From positions 1 to 54,023 of the forward strand of contig BGKB01000275.1 of the NCBI GenBank assembly GCA_003116975.1: a DNA stretch of 54,023 nt. The letters are read 5' to 3'. The notes below the pieces were generated by a model. The model saw only the letters and a program-made list of their open reading frames with translations, made no database searches and was not told where the DNA came from. Below are positions 19,995 to 29,256 of this stretch, piece after piece. The first letter of the stretch is position 1. Each line of letters begins with the position of its first letter. This DNA is from Aurantiochytrium sp. KH105. Its lineage: Eukaryota; Sar; Bigyra; Thraustochytrida; Thraustochytriidae. The position numbers and the translations under genes are program-made.

Positions 19995-22451
19995 TCATAC
20001 GGAAGCGCACACCATGTCGTCTGCGCATCCGCTACAGTAAATATAAGAAGGCACCGCCTTGGCCCAATCGGCAAGAATCACATCTTGAATAAGAAACAGA
20101 ATGTACAGCGCCATCATCACAAGCGCAACCTTTGCGTCCACGCACCAGCGTGCGCTCGTCCACAAGACAAGCAAGAGAACCACAAACGAGCAAAGCACCA
20201 AGAGCGAGGTACCAATATTTGATGCGCCCACGTGAGTTGGATGACCGCGCGCTGCGTTCGCAAAGAGCCATGCGAGCGGCAGACTGACCAGCAAGTCAAA
20301 CACATTTCCCTTGACCGAAAGCTCGAGAGATCGCGCCACAGAGGATCCCGCGTCGCCCTTACTCGCAGAAGCACGGAGCACTGACGAAATCAGGTGCGGC
20401 GCATTGAGACCAAGAGCCAGAATCGTCGAGCCCAAAGAGGCCGGAGGCACATTGAGCGTCAGCGAAATCGTCTCGGACGCAAACAAGACACCCCACGAAA
20501 GCAGACCGAGCCAGAAGACGGACATGACGAGCCACAAAAGACCTCCGTAGAAGCCCAAATTCTCGGCTTGGCCCGTAATAAACACCGTGGTCATGTACAC
20601 AGGAAGTCGAAACGGAACGCCCAGGCTGTGCACAAATTTTTCTATACAAGATGCGTCTTCCTGCCCATGCGCAGGACGCCAGATATGAACGCCTGGCGCA
20701 GCCGTACCCACGGGCCGCGCCCAGACATCGAGCGATACCGGTGTGCTGCTTCCCATCCCACCACCCGTGTGCGCGACCATCGTCATGTCGGTAGCCTGCC
20801 CCCTCCGAAGAGAGTCTCGTACCTTTTCGATAATACCCGGCGACTTTCGCATCGCCGCAAAGGCGTCTCCGCGAGCATGTGGCGACCACGCCATGCACGC
20901 GCGATACCATTCACTGAACTCTTGGCGACCAATTAAAGAGTTCGCGCGGATTTCCAGCTTATCGCGCGTTTTGCGCACCACACGCTTGCTCGGCTGGCAC
21001 CCGATGAGTTGCAGCAATGACTCAAGTTTCGTGGCGTCCGCGAGGGACAGATCAGACGACTCGGCTGCGAGAATGTCAAAAGCAGCATTCATTTCGTGGT
21101 GAAGCTGCGCCTCCGTCACCCGGAGCCATTTTTGCAAGCCCGCCCCATCGTCGGACCCGCCAATGTCAGTGATCGACTTCACAATCTCGGCGAGCGTCCT
21201 GTCGTTCTCCTCACTGACTTCTTCCGAAGAGAACAGGTTGTACTCATCGCCAATGATGTCTCTATCAAAAAGTGCCACAAATTGGGCGAGCATACTTGAC
21301 ACCTCTTTCCTCGTGACGCTGCGCTCGCCGTTCCGCACTTTTTGAAAGAAGGTCAGCGCGTTGCCCTTGCGCATGGCGAGAATGATTGTCGCGCGCTTCA
21401 TTCTTGGCGATCCGTCGATTGGACTGCTTCGAGTGAGAAGCTTCAGAACATCCAGACTCTGCGATGACGACGTGTTCTCCTTATTGACGACTTTCCCCAC
21501 CGCTGCCGCACGGGTACTCTCGTTGTGGAGAGCAATCCCAATGCTACGGGCCTCGTTGCGCTTATTCTCGAGATTTTCGAGACGACCCGCGGCGCAAAAG
21601 AGCACAGCAAAGCGACGGAAGGCGCTGTCCGCGGTCCACTTAACGCGGTGCTGATGTCGCATTAGGACAAGGTAAAGACCGTAAAGTGCAATCATACAGA
21701 CTCCTTCCCACCACATGAGGACTCCATAGCTGATGGGTGCGAGTCGCTCCGGGCTGTCAAAAAGACCTTGGTAGCAGCAAAGCGTTTCCTGCCCGAGCCA
21801 GCAAGCCTGATCGCGTGTGGTCACGGAGGCGTCCCATGGGGAGGCTTGTACAAACCAGAAGGCAGCCAAGATCCCGAGACCGACAATGTAGACGGACAGG
21901 TCGCGCACGAGCGACCACCAGTACAAGTACATGTCGCCCTGGTCTACGCCCGTAAAGTAGCACACGGGGAGGACGACAAAAAAGTTGAGCGCTGCCGAGC
22001 CCAGAGCCAGACCGACTCCGACCGCTGATGATTCGGTGCGAGACATGCTGAGCACATTGAGAAAGAAAATCGGCACGCTGCATCCACCAAGAACCAAAAT
22101 CGCCGGACTCGTGACCGACACTGGGAGACGCAGACTCTGCGCTAGACCCAGGTGCACGCCCGGCAGTAGAACCCGCTCCACCACAAACGTCATGGCCCAC
22201 ATGAGGTAGCACAGAAACACGAGCACGAAGAATATAATGCCCTTGGGCTCGACCACCACGCCGTACAGGAGTGGACCCAGGACCCCTGACTCGCAGTCTA
22301 CATCATCGTCCACGAGCGTCGCGTTGTCCAGGGTAATGGCGTCCTGCGCCTGCGTCGACGCTGGCCAAAGAGCGAGCCACGCCACACCTAGGGACGCCAC
22401 ACTGCTCGCCGCCCACGGCAAACTTCGTGCGCCCGTCCTTGGCCTTTTCAT
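19995..22451 (-). CDS. Na+/Ca2+-K+ exchanger-like membrane protein with altered ion-binding sites
   Basis: I start at the ATG at 22451 (818 residues); the longer frame to 23081 adds Arg-rich sequence unlike the family. Residues 1-36 look like a signal peptide. The protein has two clusters of transmembrane helices, about 68-210 and about 575-800, with a cytosolic loop between them, as in NCKX/CaCA exchangers. Alpha-1 is recognisable in LGGCSVP (121-127) and SAVGVGLALGSAALN; alpha-2 in LGSTILALGLNAPH and VKGNVFDLLVSLPLAW. The usual Glu of GSS(A/V)PE is Ile128, and the usual Asp of (G/T)SVPD is His686. The loop (about 415-510) resembles a degenerate EF-hand pair (AAFDILAAESSD... then DKLEIRANSLIGRQEF). 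The fold assignment is good; actual cation transport is doubtful without the acidic residues. It is divergent from the ankyrin gene. Confidence 0.75.
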   Translation of the reverse strand: MKRPRTGARSLPWAASSVASLGVAWLALWPASTQAQDAITLDNATLVDDDVDCESGVLGPLLYGVVVEPKGIIFFVLVFLCYLMWAMTFVVERVLLPGVHLGLAQSLRLPVSVTSPAILVLGGCSVPIFFLNVLSMSRTESSAVGVGLALGSAALNFFVVLPVCYFTGVDQGDMYLYWWSLVRDLSVYIVGLGILAAFWFVQASPWDASVTTRDQACWLGQETLCCYQGLFDSPERLAPISYGVLMWWEGVCMIALYGLYLVLMRHQHRVKWTADSAFRRFAVLFCAAGRLENLENKRNEARSIGIALHNESTRAAAVGKVVNKENTSSSQSLDVLKLLTRSSPIDGSPRMKRATIILAMRKGNALTFFQKVRNGERSVTRKEVSSMLAQFVALFDRDIIGDEYNLFSSEEVSEENDRTLAEIVKSITDIGGSDDGAGLQKWLRVTEAQLHHEMNAAFDILAAESSDLSLADATKLESLLQLIGCQPSKRVVRKTRDKLEIRANSLIGRQEFSEWYRACMAWSPHARGDAFAAMRKSPGIIEKVRDSLRRGQATDMTMVAHTGGGMGSSTPVSLDVWARPVGTAAPGVHIWRPAHGQEDASCIEKFVHSLGVPFRLPVYMTTVFITGQAENLGFYGGLLWLVMSVFWLGLLSWGVLFASETISLTLNVPPASLGSTILALGLNAPHLISSVLRASASKGDAGSSVARSLELSVKGNVFDLLVSLPLAWLFANAARGHPTHVGASNIGTSLLVLCSFVVLLLVLWTSARWCVDAKVALVMMALYILFLIQDVILADWAKAVPSYIYCSGCADDMVCASV

Positions 22452-23561
22452 GCCTGCGTCGGCCCGTCGCCGCAGGGGCCTCGGACCCCCCGCGCAGCCC
22501 TCCCGGCGATTTCCTGCGTCGCGCCGTCGCGTCGTGTCGGCGCCGGCGCGAGCTCGGCCCTGGAGTTTAGAATGTTGAACGTGGTCGCGGCGATGTTCGC
22601 GATGGTTTTCTGCATCCTCCTGCGAGGCCGGCGATGGCCGATCGAGCCTCCGCCGGCGGCCCGCGCCTCCGCGGGCCATCGCGCGTCGCAGCGCTGCGCA
22701 CGGCCAGGACAGCCCGCGCGCGCGCCGCGCGAGCCTCCTCCCCGGACGAGGCCGGCGAGCCGGCCTGGGGGACCTCGCCGGCGAGGCAGCGAGCGCCTGG
22801 CGAGTTGGTTGTTGTGGAACTACTGCTTGCGAGGCGCGACACGCGCGCGGACCCTTGTACAGGTCGGTTCTCGCGTGTTCTCCGAGGTGCAAAGGCTGAC
22901 AGGCGACGCGCGCGGTCGGGTACGGCAGTTTGTTCCTATATAGTATCATGCGCAGTTTACGGGACTTGGCAAACGGCGCGGAGGCGGCGTCGGGCCTTCC
23001 TCTTTGAACTCGACGCAGCCGCGCGCGCACGGCGCGGCCCGTTGGCGCCCGGCCCTGGTGCTGCACGAATGAATTCCTCAACGTTTGTTCGTTTATTCCC
23101 CGCCTCGAGCGGTGCTGCTAAGAACTGCGAGCGAGCGAGGGAAGCGGTTTCGTCCCGCCGAATGGCTGCGATCGGCGAGACGCAGCAGCCTTATTACAAC
23201 ATCGACAGTCCTCGCTCCGATAGGGAGATTACAAAGGGAAAGGGGGTGTGTACTTCGTTTTGCTTCTCGGCGAAAACAGCGACAGCGGGAGGAAGAAGTT
23301 GAGAGCGGGTCGCGGCGTGGAGCCGGGCTCGGCGGAGGCCGCCATCGAGAGCGACGATCCGACAGGCTGACTGCAGCTGGCTGCCTCGCTGGCTCACCGA
23401 CCGGCTGGTGTGAGTGCCTTTGCCTCGCATTTCGCGCGCGTTGCGTTGCGGCAGGCTTCGAGAGGAGCCAGGCACCCTCGCGGGGAGGAAGAGAGAAAGG
23501 AAGTTGGGAAGGGAAGAGCGATCGATCGATCGATTGATCATAACCCAAAGCGAAGATCCTA
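22452..23561. promoter_or_regulatory. Divergent promoter region between exchanger-like and ankyrin genes
   Basis: Both neighbours start outward, so this 1.1 kb must contain two promoters. Long frames on both strands are Arg/Ala-rich low complexity. A GATCGATC tract at 23519-23540 lies about 20 bp before the ankyrin start. A TATATAG sequence near 22937 is the most TATA-like element seen, but its role is unproven. Confidence 0.45.
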
Positions 23562-24410
23562 ATGTGCGAGGTGCCCGTGGTGCAGGGTCTCTTGGAGCAA
23601 TGGCTCTTTGATGCGGTGCGCAATCACGATCTCGAGGACGCCAAGCTGAGACTGCGACAGGGCGCGGCCGTCGATGGCGTGCAAGCAAGAGCCCCGGAGA
23701 ATGGCCGCACGGCGCTACACGAGACTGCAGCGTGCGGCACGGCAGACATTGCTCGCCAACTCCTCGAAGCCGGCGCTGATCCAAATGCACGCGATACAGG
23801 TGGCAAAACACCCCTTCACTGGGCCTGCCGTGAAGCAAATCATGAGGTTGGTGCGGTTCTTCTCGCGGCCAACGCTAATCCCAACGCAGCTACAGATGAC
23901 AATGCATGGTCCCCACTCCACTTCCTGGCGCAGCACTGGACGCAGGACGGCGGCGCGACTTTTGCAGAAGCGCTAATTCACGCAGGTGCGGACTTCGAAA
24001 AACTTTCAGCTCTGGACGAGACTCCTTTGGCCATCAGCGCGCGGTACGACAATGAATGTGTGGCTCGTCTTCTCGTGAGTCACGGCGCGACCCCGGATGG
24101 TGATGGACGTATTCGCCTCAGCGGGGCCCTCCCGCCCTTGGCAGTCGCTGCCTACAGCGGGTCTAGCAACGTTGCAAGGTTGCTGGCCGAGAGCGGTGGC
24201 CACGTTTTTGAACGCTGCCAAGGTTTGCGCGCCGCATCGACAGCGAATGCCCTTGGTCTTGCACGGGCCCATGGTCACAACAGGATTGCCCTTGCAATAC
24301 GTGGCCCCGTAGCGAGTCCCTCGCAAGCGGCGGTCGGCAAGCTTCGCTCATCAAAGGGTAAGGATCGACCTCATCGTCGTCGTCGTCGTCATCGCCGCAC
24401 TCCTTGCTAG
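23562..24410 (+). CDS. Ankyrin-repeat protein
   Basis: The 282-residue product consists mostly of ankyrin repeats. Canonical units include NGRTALHETAACGTADIARQ followed by LLEAGADPNARD, then GGKTPLHWACREANHEVGAV with LLAANANPNA, then WSPLHFLAQ, ETPLAISARYDNECVARLL and a degenerate PPLAVAAYSGSSNVARLL. About five to six repeats span residues 12-235. The C-terminus is a short basic tail (KDRPHRRRRRHRR) encoded by a CGT run. Ankyrin repeats mediate protein-protein binding; no catalytic domain is attached and the partner is unknown. The ATG at 23562 is just after a GATC tract and right before the first repeat. It converges with the MscS-type gene. Confidence 0.85.
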   Translation: MCEVPVVQGLLEQWLFDAVRNHDLEDAKLRLRQGAAVDGVQARAPENGRTALHETAACGTADIARQLLEAGADPNARDTGGKTPLHWACREANHEVGAVLLAANANPNAATDDNAWSPLHFLAQHWTQDGGATFAEALIHAGADFEKLSALDETPLAISARYDNECVARLLVSHGATPDGDGRIRLSGALPPLAVAAYSGSSNVARLLAESGGHVFERCQGLRAASTANALGLARAHGHNRIALAIRGPVASPSQAAVGKLRSSKGKDRPHRRRRRHRRTPC

Positions 24411-24636
24411 AGTCATCGGTTGCACAAAGTGCGGGGCATTGCAGGCAAGAAGGGCAGTGGTAAGAAAGGAAAAGAAAAGAAAAGAAGAGAAAAGGGACTT
24501 CGAGCCCTGTCTGATGTCAAATCACTTATTTTACAGATCATCCGCCTGTGGCTTTTCAGTTTTTTTTTTTAAGTTTGACATCCAACATCGTGGACTCTCA
24601 AGCGGCACAACGCCAAGCAGTAGTAGAGCCCTTGCC

Positions 24637-25060
24637 ATGCGAGCGAAGTGAACAAGAAAAACGCTGCATGACGAAAAGACGAAGTTTTCGGAGAGATAGC
24701 GCAGTCGCGATACCCGCACCTATCGTCCGAAAACGACTTTTTCAAATCAATAAGAGATCCGCCCCCTCTGCCGTCGTTCGCTCAGCGCGTGCGCTAGTCC
24801 GTATAAATACGGTCTTGCAGCAGCTAGTGATGTCACGCCCGATATTTGATGCGAGCGAAGTGAACAAGAAGAACGTTGCATGAAGAAAAGGCGAATTTTT
24901 CGGAGAGATAGTGCAGCAATATCCGCTCCTGTCGTCCGCAACGGACTTTTTTCAAATCAATAAGAGATCCGCCCCCTCTGCCTTTGTTCGCTCAGCGCGT
25001 GCGCTAGTCCGTGTAAACACGGTCTTGCAGCAGCTTGTGATGCAACGCCCGATATTTGAC
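24637..25060. repeat. Tandem 212-bp duplication of the MscS-type gene 3' end
   Basis: Two head-to-tail copies begin ATGCGAGCGAAGTGAACAAG at 24637 and 24849. Most of each copy aligns base for base, including TTTCAAATCAATAAGAGATC and GCTCAGCGCGTGCGCTAGTC. The right-hand copy includes the last codons and stop of the functional MscS-type gene (stop at 25004) and its downstream sequence. Confidence 0.9.
24780..24848 (-). pseudogene. Degenerate duplicate of the MscS-type gene C-terminal codons
   Basis: This is the part of the left-hand 212-bp copy that corresponds to the last 20 or so codons of the channel gene. Read on the minus strand in the same frame it keeps the ending LLQDR-x-YTD and its stop, but two earlier codons have become stops, next to the HH pair. 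It cannot encode the C-terminus and is a decayed by-product of the duplication. Confidence 0.75.
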
Positions 25061-26284
25061 GCGAGATGGTCCACAAAGCCTGATGCCGCGCATTTCCAAG
25101 ACCTCGGTGAGAAAGAGCAGAACCTCGGACTGGGTTCGACGCGTTGTTTCGAGACCCAAATCATGAAAGTCTGCGCGCACGACGAGACGACCCTCGCTGT
25201 CCAGCATTGCTTGAATGTCGGTGAGCTCGACGCGCAAGACAGGGCCTTGCAAAGGTGCGCGTGACGATCGTGCGCGCAACGCGCCATTGACAAAATGCAA
25301 AAGGTCGCGAAGATCCTGCGGCGCGAGGTGCCCCGATGCCAATGGCATGCAGATCTCCAATCTGTACATATTTTGCGAAAAGTCAACCATGGCGTAACGC
25401 AGGAACTTTTGGTTTGGAATGATACTGATGGACTGGTCCAGGTGGCGAAGTACAGTCACGCGAAGACGAAGAGCCTGAACAAAGCCGGGGCGCGCCACGT
25501 CCACAAGGCGGATGAGAGTGTTTTGGCGAAATTGGCGGTCCGAAAAGAGCGCAAGGCCCGCGAGAATGTCGCGCATGATTGGTGTAATGCCAATGACAAT
25601 GGACATTGTGATAAAATTCAAGCCCGTGAGCAGCCTTGCCACCGTGTAGGCGCTCGAGCCAGAGTCTGATCCATCGCGATTGAGCGAGATCGCTTGAATA
25701 AAGAACCAAATGGTAAAGATGGCCACCAACACGACGAGGAGCAACTGCGCCGCCTCGCGCACCACGGGGCGATAGAACTCGCTCACCTGGTACGCGAGCA
25801 CCTCATCGAGTACCTCGAGCAGCCAAAGGCTCAAACGAAAGACCGCAAGCGAGGAATAGGGGAAAACCCATAGCAAGACGAAGAGGAACATCCCAATGTC
25901 ATAGAGAAAATTGGCGACTTGATTTGACGAGCGGGTGTCCCAGTAGTCGCGAAAGACGACAAAGGCGGCCAGGTATGCAAAGGCTGCCATGACTAGCGCT
26001 GTGATGGGCGATTGCATATAGTGCTGGAATCGCTTGAGCTGCCGGATGCGCCTTCCCTTGAGCTCCAAGTTCACGAGCACGAGAAAGATGAGTCTCGTAA
26101 AGTATCGCGACGTGAACATGAGCAAGATCAGCACGGCAAAGAGGATCCAGTTCGATACCAGCTCGTTTGTCGACGAGGCGGCCGCGAGCAGCGTGCGCGG
26201 GAGATCCTCCACCCGCGTTTCTCCCAGCCCCTGCATTCCCGCAGCGCCGGCCGCGCCGGCCGCGCCGGCCGTCGCTGTTGCCAT
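25004..26284 (-). CDS. MscS-family mechanosensitive ion channel
   Basis: From the ATG at 26284 the protein has 426 residues. An upstream in-frame Met at 26371 is possible, but the extra 29 residues are not needed. An Ala/Gly-rich start is followed by four to five hydrophobic helices (about 45-70, 95-118, 130-155, 180-205 and 225-250). The MscS core follows: a pore-helix region ending IMRDILAGLALFSDRQF, then a beta domain with LRHLDQSISIIPNQKFLRYA (matching the family's 'T-x-D-x-x-x-(V/I)-x-(I/V)-P-N-(S/Q)' pattern), and a C-terminal alpha/beta domain. MscS channels open under membrane tension and release osmolytes; in eukaryotes they sit in plasma, ER or organelle membranes, and the location cannot be read here. 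The 3' end has been tandemly duplicated. Confidence 0.85.
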   Translation of the reverse strand: MATATAGAAGAAGAAGMQGLGETRVEDLPRTLLAAASSTNELVSNWILFAVLILLMFTSRYFTRLIFLVLVNLELKGRRIRQLKRFQHYMQSPITALVMAAFAYLAAFVVFRDYWDTRSSNQVANFLYDIGMFLFVLLWVFPYSSLAVFRLSLWLLEVLDEVLAYQVSEFYRPVVREAAQLLLVVLVAIFTIWFFIQAISLNRDGSDSGSSAYTVARLLTGLNFITMSIVIGITPIMRDILAGLALFSDRQFRQNTLIRLVDVARPGFVQALRLRVTVLRHLDQSISIIPNQKFLRYAMVDFSQNMYRLEICMPLASGHLAPQDLRDLLHFVNGALRARSSRAPLQGPVLRVELTDIQAMLDSEGRLVVRADFHDLGLETTRRTQSEVLLFLTEVLEMRGIRLCGPSRVKYRALHHKLLQDRVYTD

Positions 26285-27190
26285 GATGTGCCTCTGATCA
26301 ACAACAATCAACAACAGCAAAGTTGCTTGGGAGGAGGCACTCAAGTGGGCGGGCACTAAAAAGTCACGCAATCAAAATACATCACCACAACAGGCCCTGC
26401 AAGAACGAGATCAGCTTCTGGAAATGTAAACAATGCAAGTAAGAACGACGTTTCGTTGGTTCCTCGAATCAGATGTACGGAAATGCTTGCAATTCATCAT
26501 TCGGTTGAAGGGAAAGAAAGTAGAATCGGAATAGCGAGAGAGCAATCACACGTTTCGGTCCAAGTTGAAGGTCATGTTCGCGCTTGGAGATCAACGCGAA
26601 CAAGACGCGAGTCTCTTCTCGTCAATAATAAATAAGTAAATAATTGAAAAGTCCCAAATCGGCAAAATGAAAGTCTATACCCCTCCTCTCGGGACGAAAG
26701 TCTGTTCTTTGCTTGATAGAAGGATTCCCTTTATAATTTTTCAAGAGGGCCAACGAGAAGGTGGTCTCACAAACACCACCAAATCTTATCGCCGGGTCCA
26801 GCGTGATCGTAATGAATATTTTACGAAAACAAAATTCCAAGAATCACATTTTAACGCATGCGTTTTCAACAATGCGTACTTATCACCGAGACTACGGAAG
26901 AGATGCGCGCGCAATGGTGATCAAGACGTCAACCTCTTCGCGCGCTAACAACCTTCGTGGTCACCTTCACGGTGTCCAAGCAGGGGTACACCTAACTGAT
27001 AATCAAATCAAAAAGCCAAGCGAGCGGCAGTCGTAGAATAAAGGGCAAACAAGAAGAGGACACAACGGCAAGTGCGATACGGGAATGATGAGGATCCAAA
27101 ACAAAAGAGAGAGAGAAACTATCTCACGTTGATGGTGTTTGTGTGAATGAAGGGAAGAGGATCAGCTTTTCAGAAGAAAAAGAGACAAAT
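26285..27190. other. Intergenic region upstream of the MscS-type gene
   Basis: No gene is supported. It should contain the MscS-type promoter (right next to 26285) and the 3' UTR of the small gene ending at 27191. The middle (about 26400-27060) is more A/T-rich than the flanks. Short ORFs on both strands have no recognisable features. Confidence 0.45.
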
Positions 27191-27517
27191 CTACTCCTCG
27201 ACGTGGAGGGCCTTCTCGATGACCGAAAGACGGGACTGAATGTCCTGAAGGGCAAAGAGAACAGCCGGGTCCTTGGCGGCGTCGCTGCTGCCGGACTTGA
27301 ACGAGGAGCCAGAGGGGGCGACCTCCTTGACGGCCTCCTTGATGTCCTTGACAGCCTCCTTGGGGGACTCCTTGGGGGCAGCAGGGGCCTCAACCTGCTT
27401 CTCGGCGGCCGCAGGCTTGTGCGTCACCGAGTACAGGAGCGAGCAGACGGAGTAGCCACCGACGCCGTAGATGAGAAGCTGCTTCTCGAGGGAAGGGAGT
27501 GCGGCCATGAAGGACAT
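27191..27517 (-). CDS. Small protein with an N-terminal hydrophobic segment and Lys/Glu-rich tail
   Basis: A 108-residue protein (105 if the second Met at 27508 is used). The N-terminus has a hydrophobic stretch with small residues (LLIYGVGGYSVCSLLYSV, about 14-31), followed by a Pro/Ala/Lys/Glu-rich linker with repeated KEAVK words (about 50-66) and a C-terminal amphipathic helix (about 85-108). Codon usage is strongly biased to G/C-ending and GAG/AAG-type codons, which in such genomes often marks well-expressed genes. I do not recognise the family. A single-pass membrane anchor, perhaps organellar, is inference from composition. Confidence 0.65.
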   Translation of the reverse strand: MSFMAALPSLEKQLLIYGVGGYSVCSLLYSVTHKPAAAEKQVEAPAAPKESPKEAVKDIKEAVKEVAPSGSSFKSGSSDAAKDPAVLFALQDIQSRLSVIEKALHVEE

Positions 27518-28034
27518 CTTTACTACGCTTCGCGACGTGCGACTGCTACGACTGCTGCGGCTGCTGCGAGTGTTGCTGCTGCGACTGCTGTTGCTGCGGC
27601 TGCTGCTACTGCTGCGACGGCTTGGTGCAGGGAAGGGCGCGCGCGATCAGGCTCTGCCTGGACAGCACACCGACTCACGCAGCCTCTCCTCAGCTACCCT
27701 TGCCTCAAGCAGAGCCGCACGCTCGCAGCCAGCCGCGGTGTGCAGGATTTTGAGCCACTTCTTTGGCCCTTTTTCTTCCTAAGGTCCCTCATTCTCGCTG
27801 GTACTAATATATGGTACCTAAATTCTCTCGGTCCGTTCGCACCTGCAGCAGCTGCAGCAGCAAGCTTCTGTGGCCGAAAGCCACAGAAAGGCACAAGGTC
27901 AAGATGGGAAGGTTGTGCTTGTGTCTGGCTCAGGCATCGCACGAGGAACGTAGCTGCAGATAATCTCCGTTAATTCAGACGCAAAAGGAAACACTGACGG
28001 ATGGTTCACCGAGCCAGCGTTTGTTCGTTAGTTA
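27518..28034. promoter_or_regulatory. Upstream region of the small membrane-protein gene
   Basis: This holds the promoter of the gene starting at 27517 and the 3' UTR of the spliced gene ending at 28035. A degenerate CTG/GCTGC trinucleotide array covers 27540-27620, directly upstream of the start. No protein-like frame is supported. Confidence 0.4.
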
Positions 28035-28863
28035 TTATATTGTAGTATTGGACGAATCACCAAGGTACAAGAGCCGCGTGACTTGGTCCACCACGCGAAC
28101 GAAGCCAGGGTCCATGAGAATGGTCACAAGCTCCTGGTCCGAAATCTCGAGATCGCCCTCAAAAGCACTAACGCTCTGAGCAGCATCGCGAAGTTTGGCC
28201 TCCGCCTCGATGGCGACGGTCGTGTCGGGAAACTGCAACGCAAATATCTCTTCTGTCCCAGTCCATCGCGGCGTCACGGAGCACCGAACGGCGCTCTCAA
28301 CGCGATGAAATGCAAAGGCGTCGAGATCTCTCGCGCGAACGATGCCCACGTCCGAGATTTCAAAATAGTTGAGACCAACGTCGACGCTTACAATCTTTTT
28401 AGGCCCTATCGTTAGCTTGGCAAAAAATAAACAACGACTTTGACGCCTTTTTGCGAACGCACCTGATCAGCCTCGACCCATGAAACTTTTGCGCCGTCTG
28501 TTTCGACGCGACCTGCGCACCGTTGAAAAAACCTCATAATTTCAAAAATCAACTCACATGTCAGGTTTCTCCGCAACCTAAAATGGACGAACGCAATCAT
28601 TCCTCTTTACTGGATCGCTTACGTGCAAGGCGTACATTCTCGTACGTCGGCATCTTGTGCCCTCTGCGCACACGGTGAGCGCGTCGAGTTTTTTCCGTCT
28701 CCTCGCCTCCGAGAATGCAGATTTGCTGCCCAAGCCCCTTGAAAGGCAGCGCGTCCCGGTAGTTCTCCGCGAGGGTCCAGCTTGATGAGGCGCGGCGCGG
28801 CAGGATATAGGCCCATTGATAGCCCATTTCGTCGGAAGATTTTCCGTCGCACGTCGCCGCCAT
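28035..28863 (-). CDS. Three-exon gene for a 223-residue protein of unknown function
   Basis: Model: exon 1 28863-28623, exon 2 28512-28463, exon 3 28415-28035. Intron 1 (110 bp) has GTAAGC...GCGCAG; intron 2 (47 bp) has GTGCGT...GCCAAG after a T-rich tract. Phases agree (1, then 0), and the joined frame runs without a stop to 28035. Exon 1 encodes MAATCDGKSSDEMGYQWAYI and a Gly/Glu/Arg-rich stretch; the junctions read NVRLA-R-RVETDGAKVSWVEADQ and then LTIGPKKIVSVDVGLNYFEI. The C-terminal part is a mixed alpha/beta-looking sequence ending LLYLGDSSNTTI. I do not recognise the family. It is divergent from the HACD gene, with starts about 390 bp apart. Splice sites were placed by eye; other acceptors exist in intron 1. 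Confidence 0.6.
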
Positions 28864-28945
28864 TTCACACGCTTGCGCGCACAAAAGAAATCACTCGGAT
28901 CAAGGCCGAGCGCGTGGCGCGGTGGCGTGGTTGGTGGCACGACGG

Positions 28946-28994
<49 letters not shown>

Positions 28995-29256
28995 TGGCTG
29001 CAGCAGACGGCAGCAGACGGCAGCTGATCCCCATCGACGGAGTCGCATCGACGAGCCTGCCCCGATCGGAAGGGCAAGAAAGAACGTGCGGGAAAAGGCC
29101 GAAGCGCGTAGTATACGTGCGTGCTACCTCGAGTCACAGTCAGTCAAGGGCAGCAGAGCAGCCAGGGCAGAGCAAAGCAGACTTCGAAAGCGCGTCGAAG
29201 CCTGGGCTTGTGGGCGCGCGCGCGTGCAGAGACGCCTTGCGAATCGTGGAAAGACA
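28864..29256. promoter_or_regulatory. Bidirectional promoter with a CAG/AGC trinucleotide array
   Basis: It separates the divergent three-exon gene and the HACD fusion gene. An almost perfect AGC trinucleotide run (about 15 copies) occupies 28947-28992. An alternating GC tract at 29213-29225 lies about 30 bp before the HACD start. The HACD frame is open through this region and would translate the repeat as poly-Ala, which I treat as 5' UTR. Confidence 0.6.

Noticed and set aside
28816..29256. N-terminal extension of the HACD frame
   Set aside because: It would encode poly-Ala from a trinucleotide array and an Arg-rich stretch; the family-like sequence begins at the ATG at 29257.
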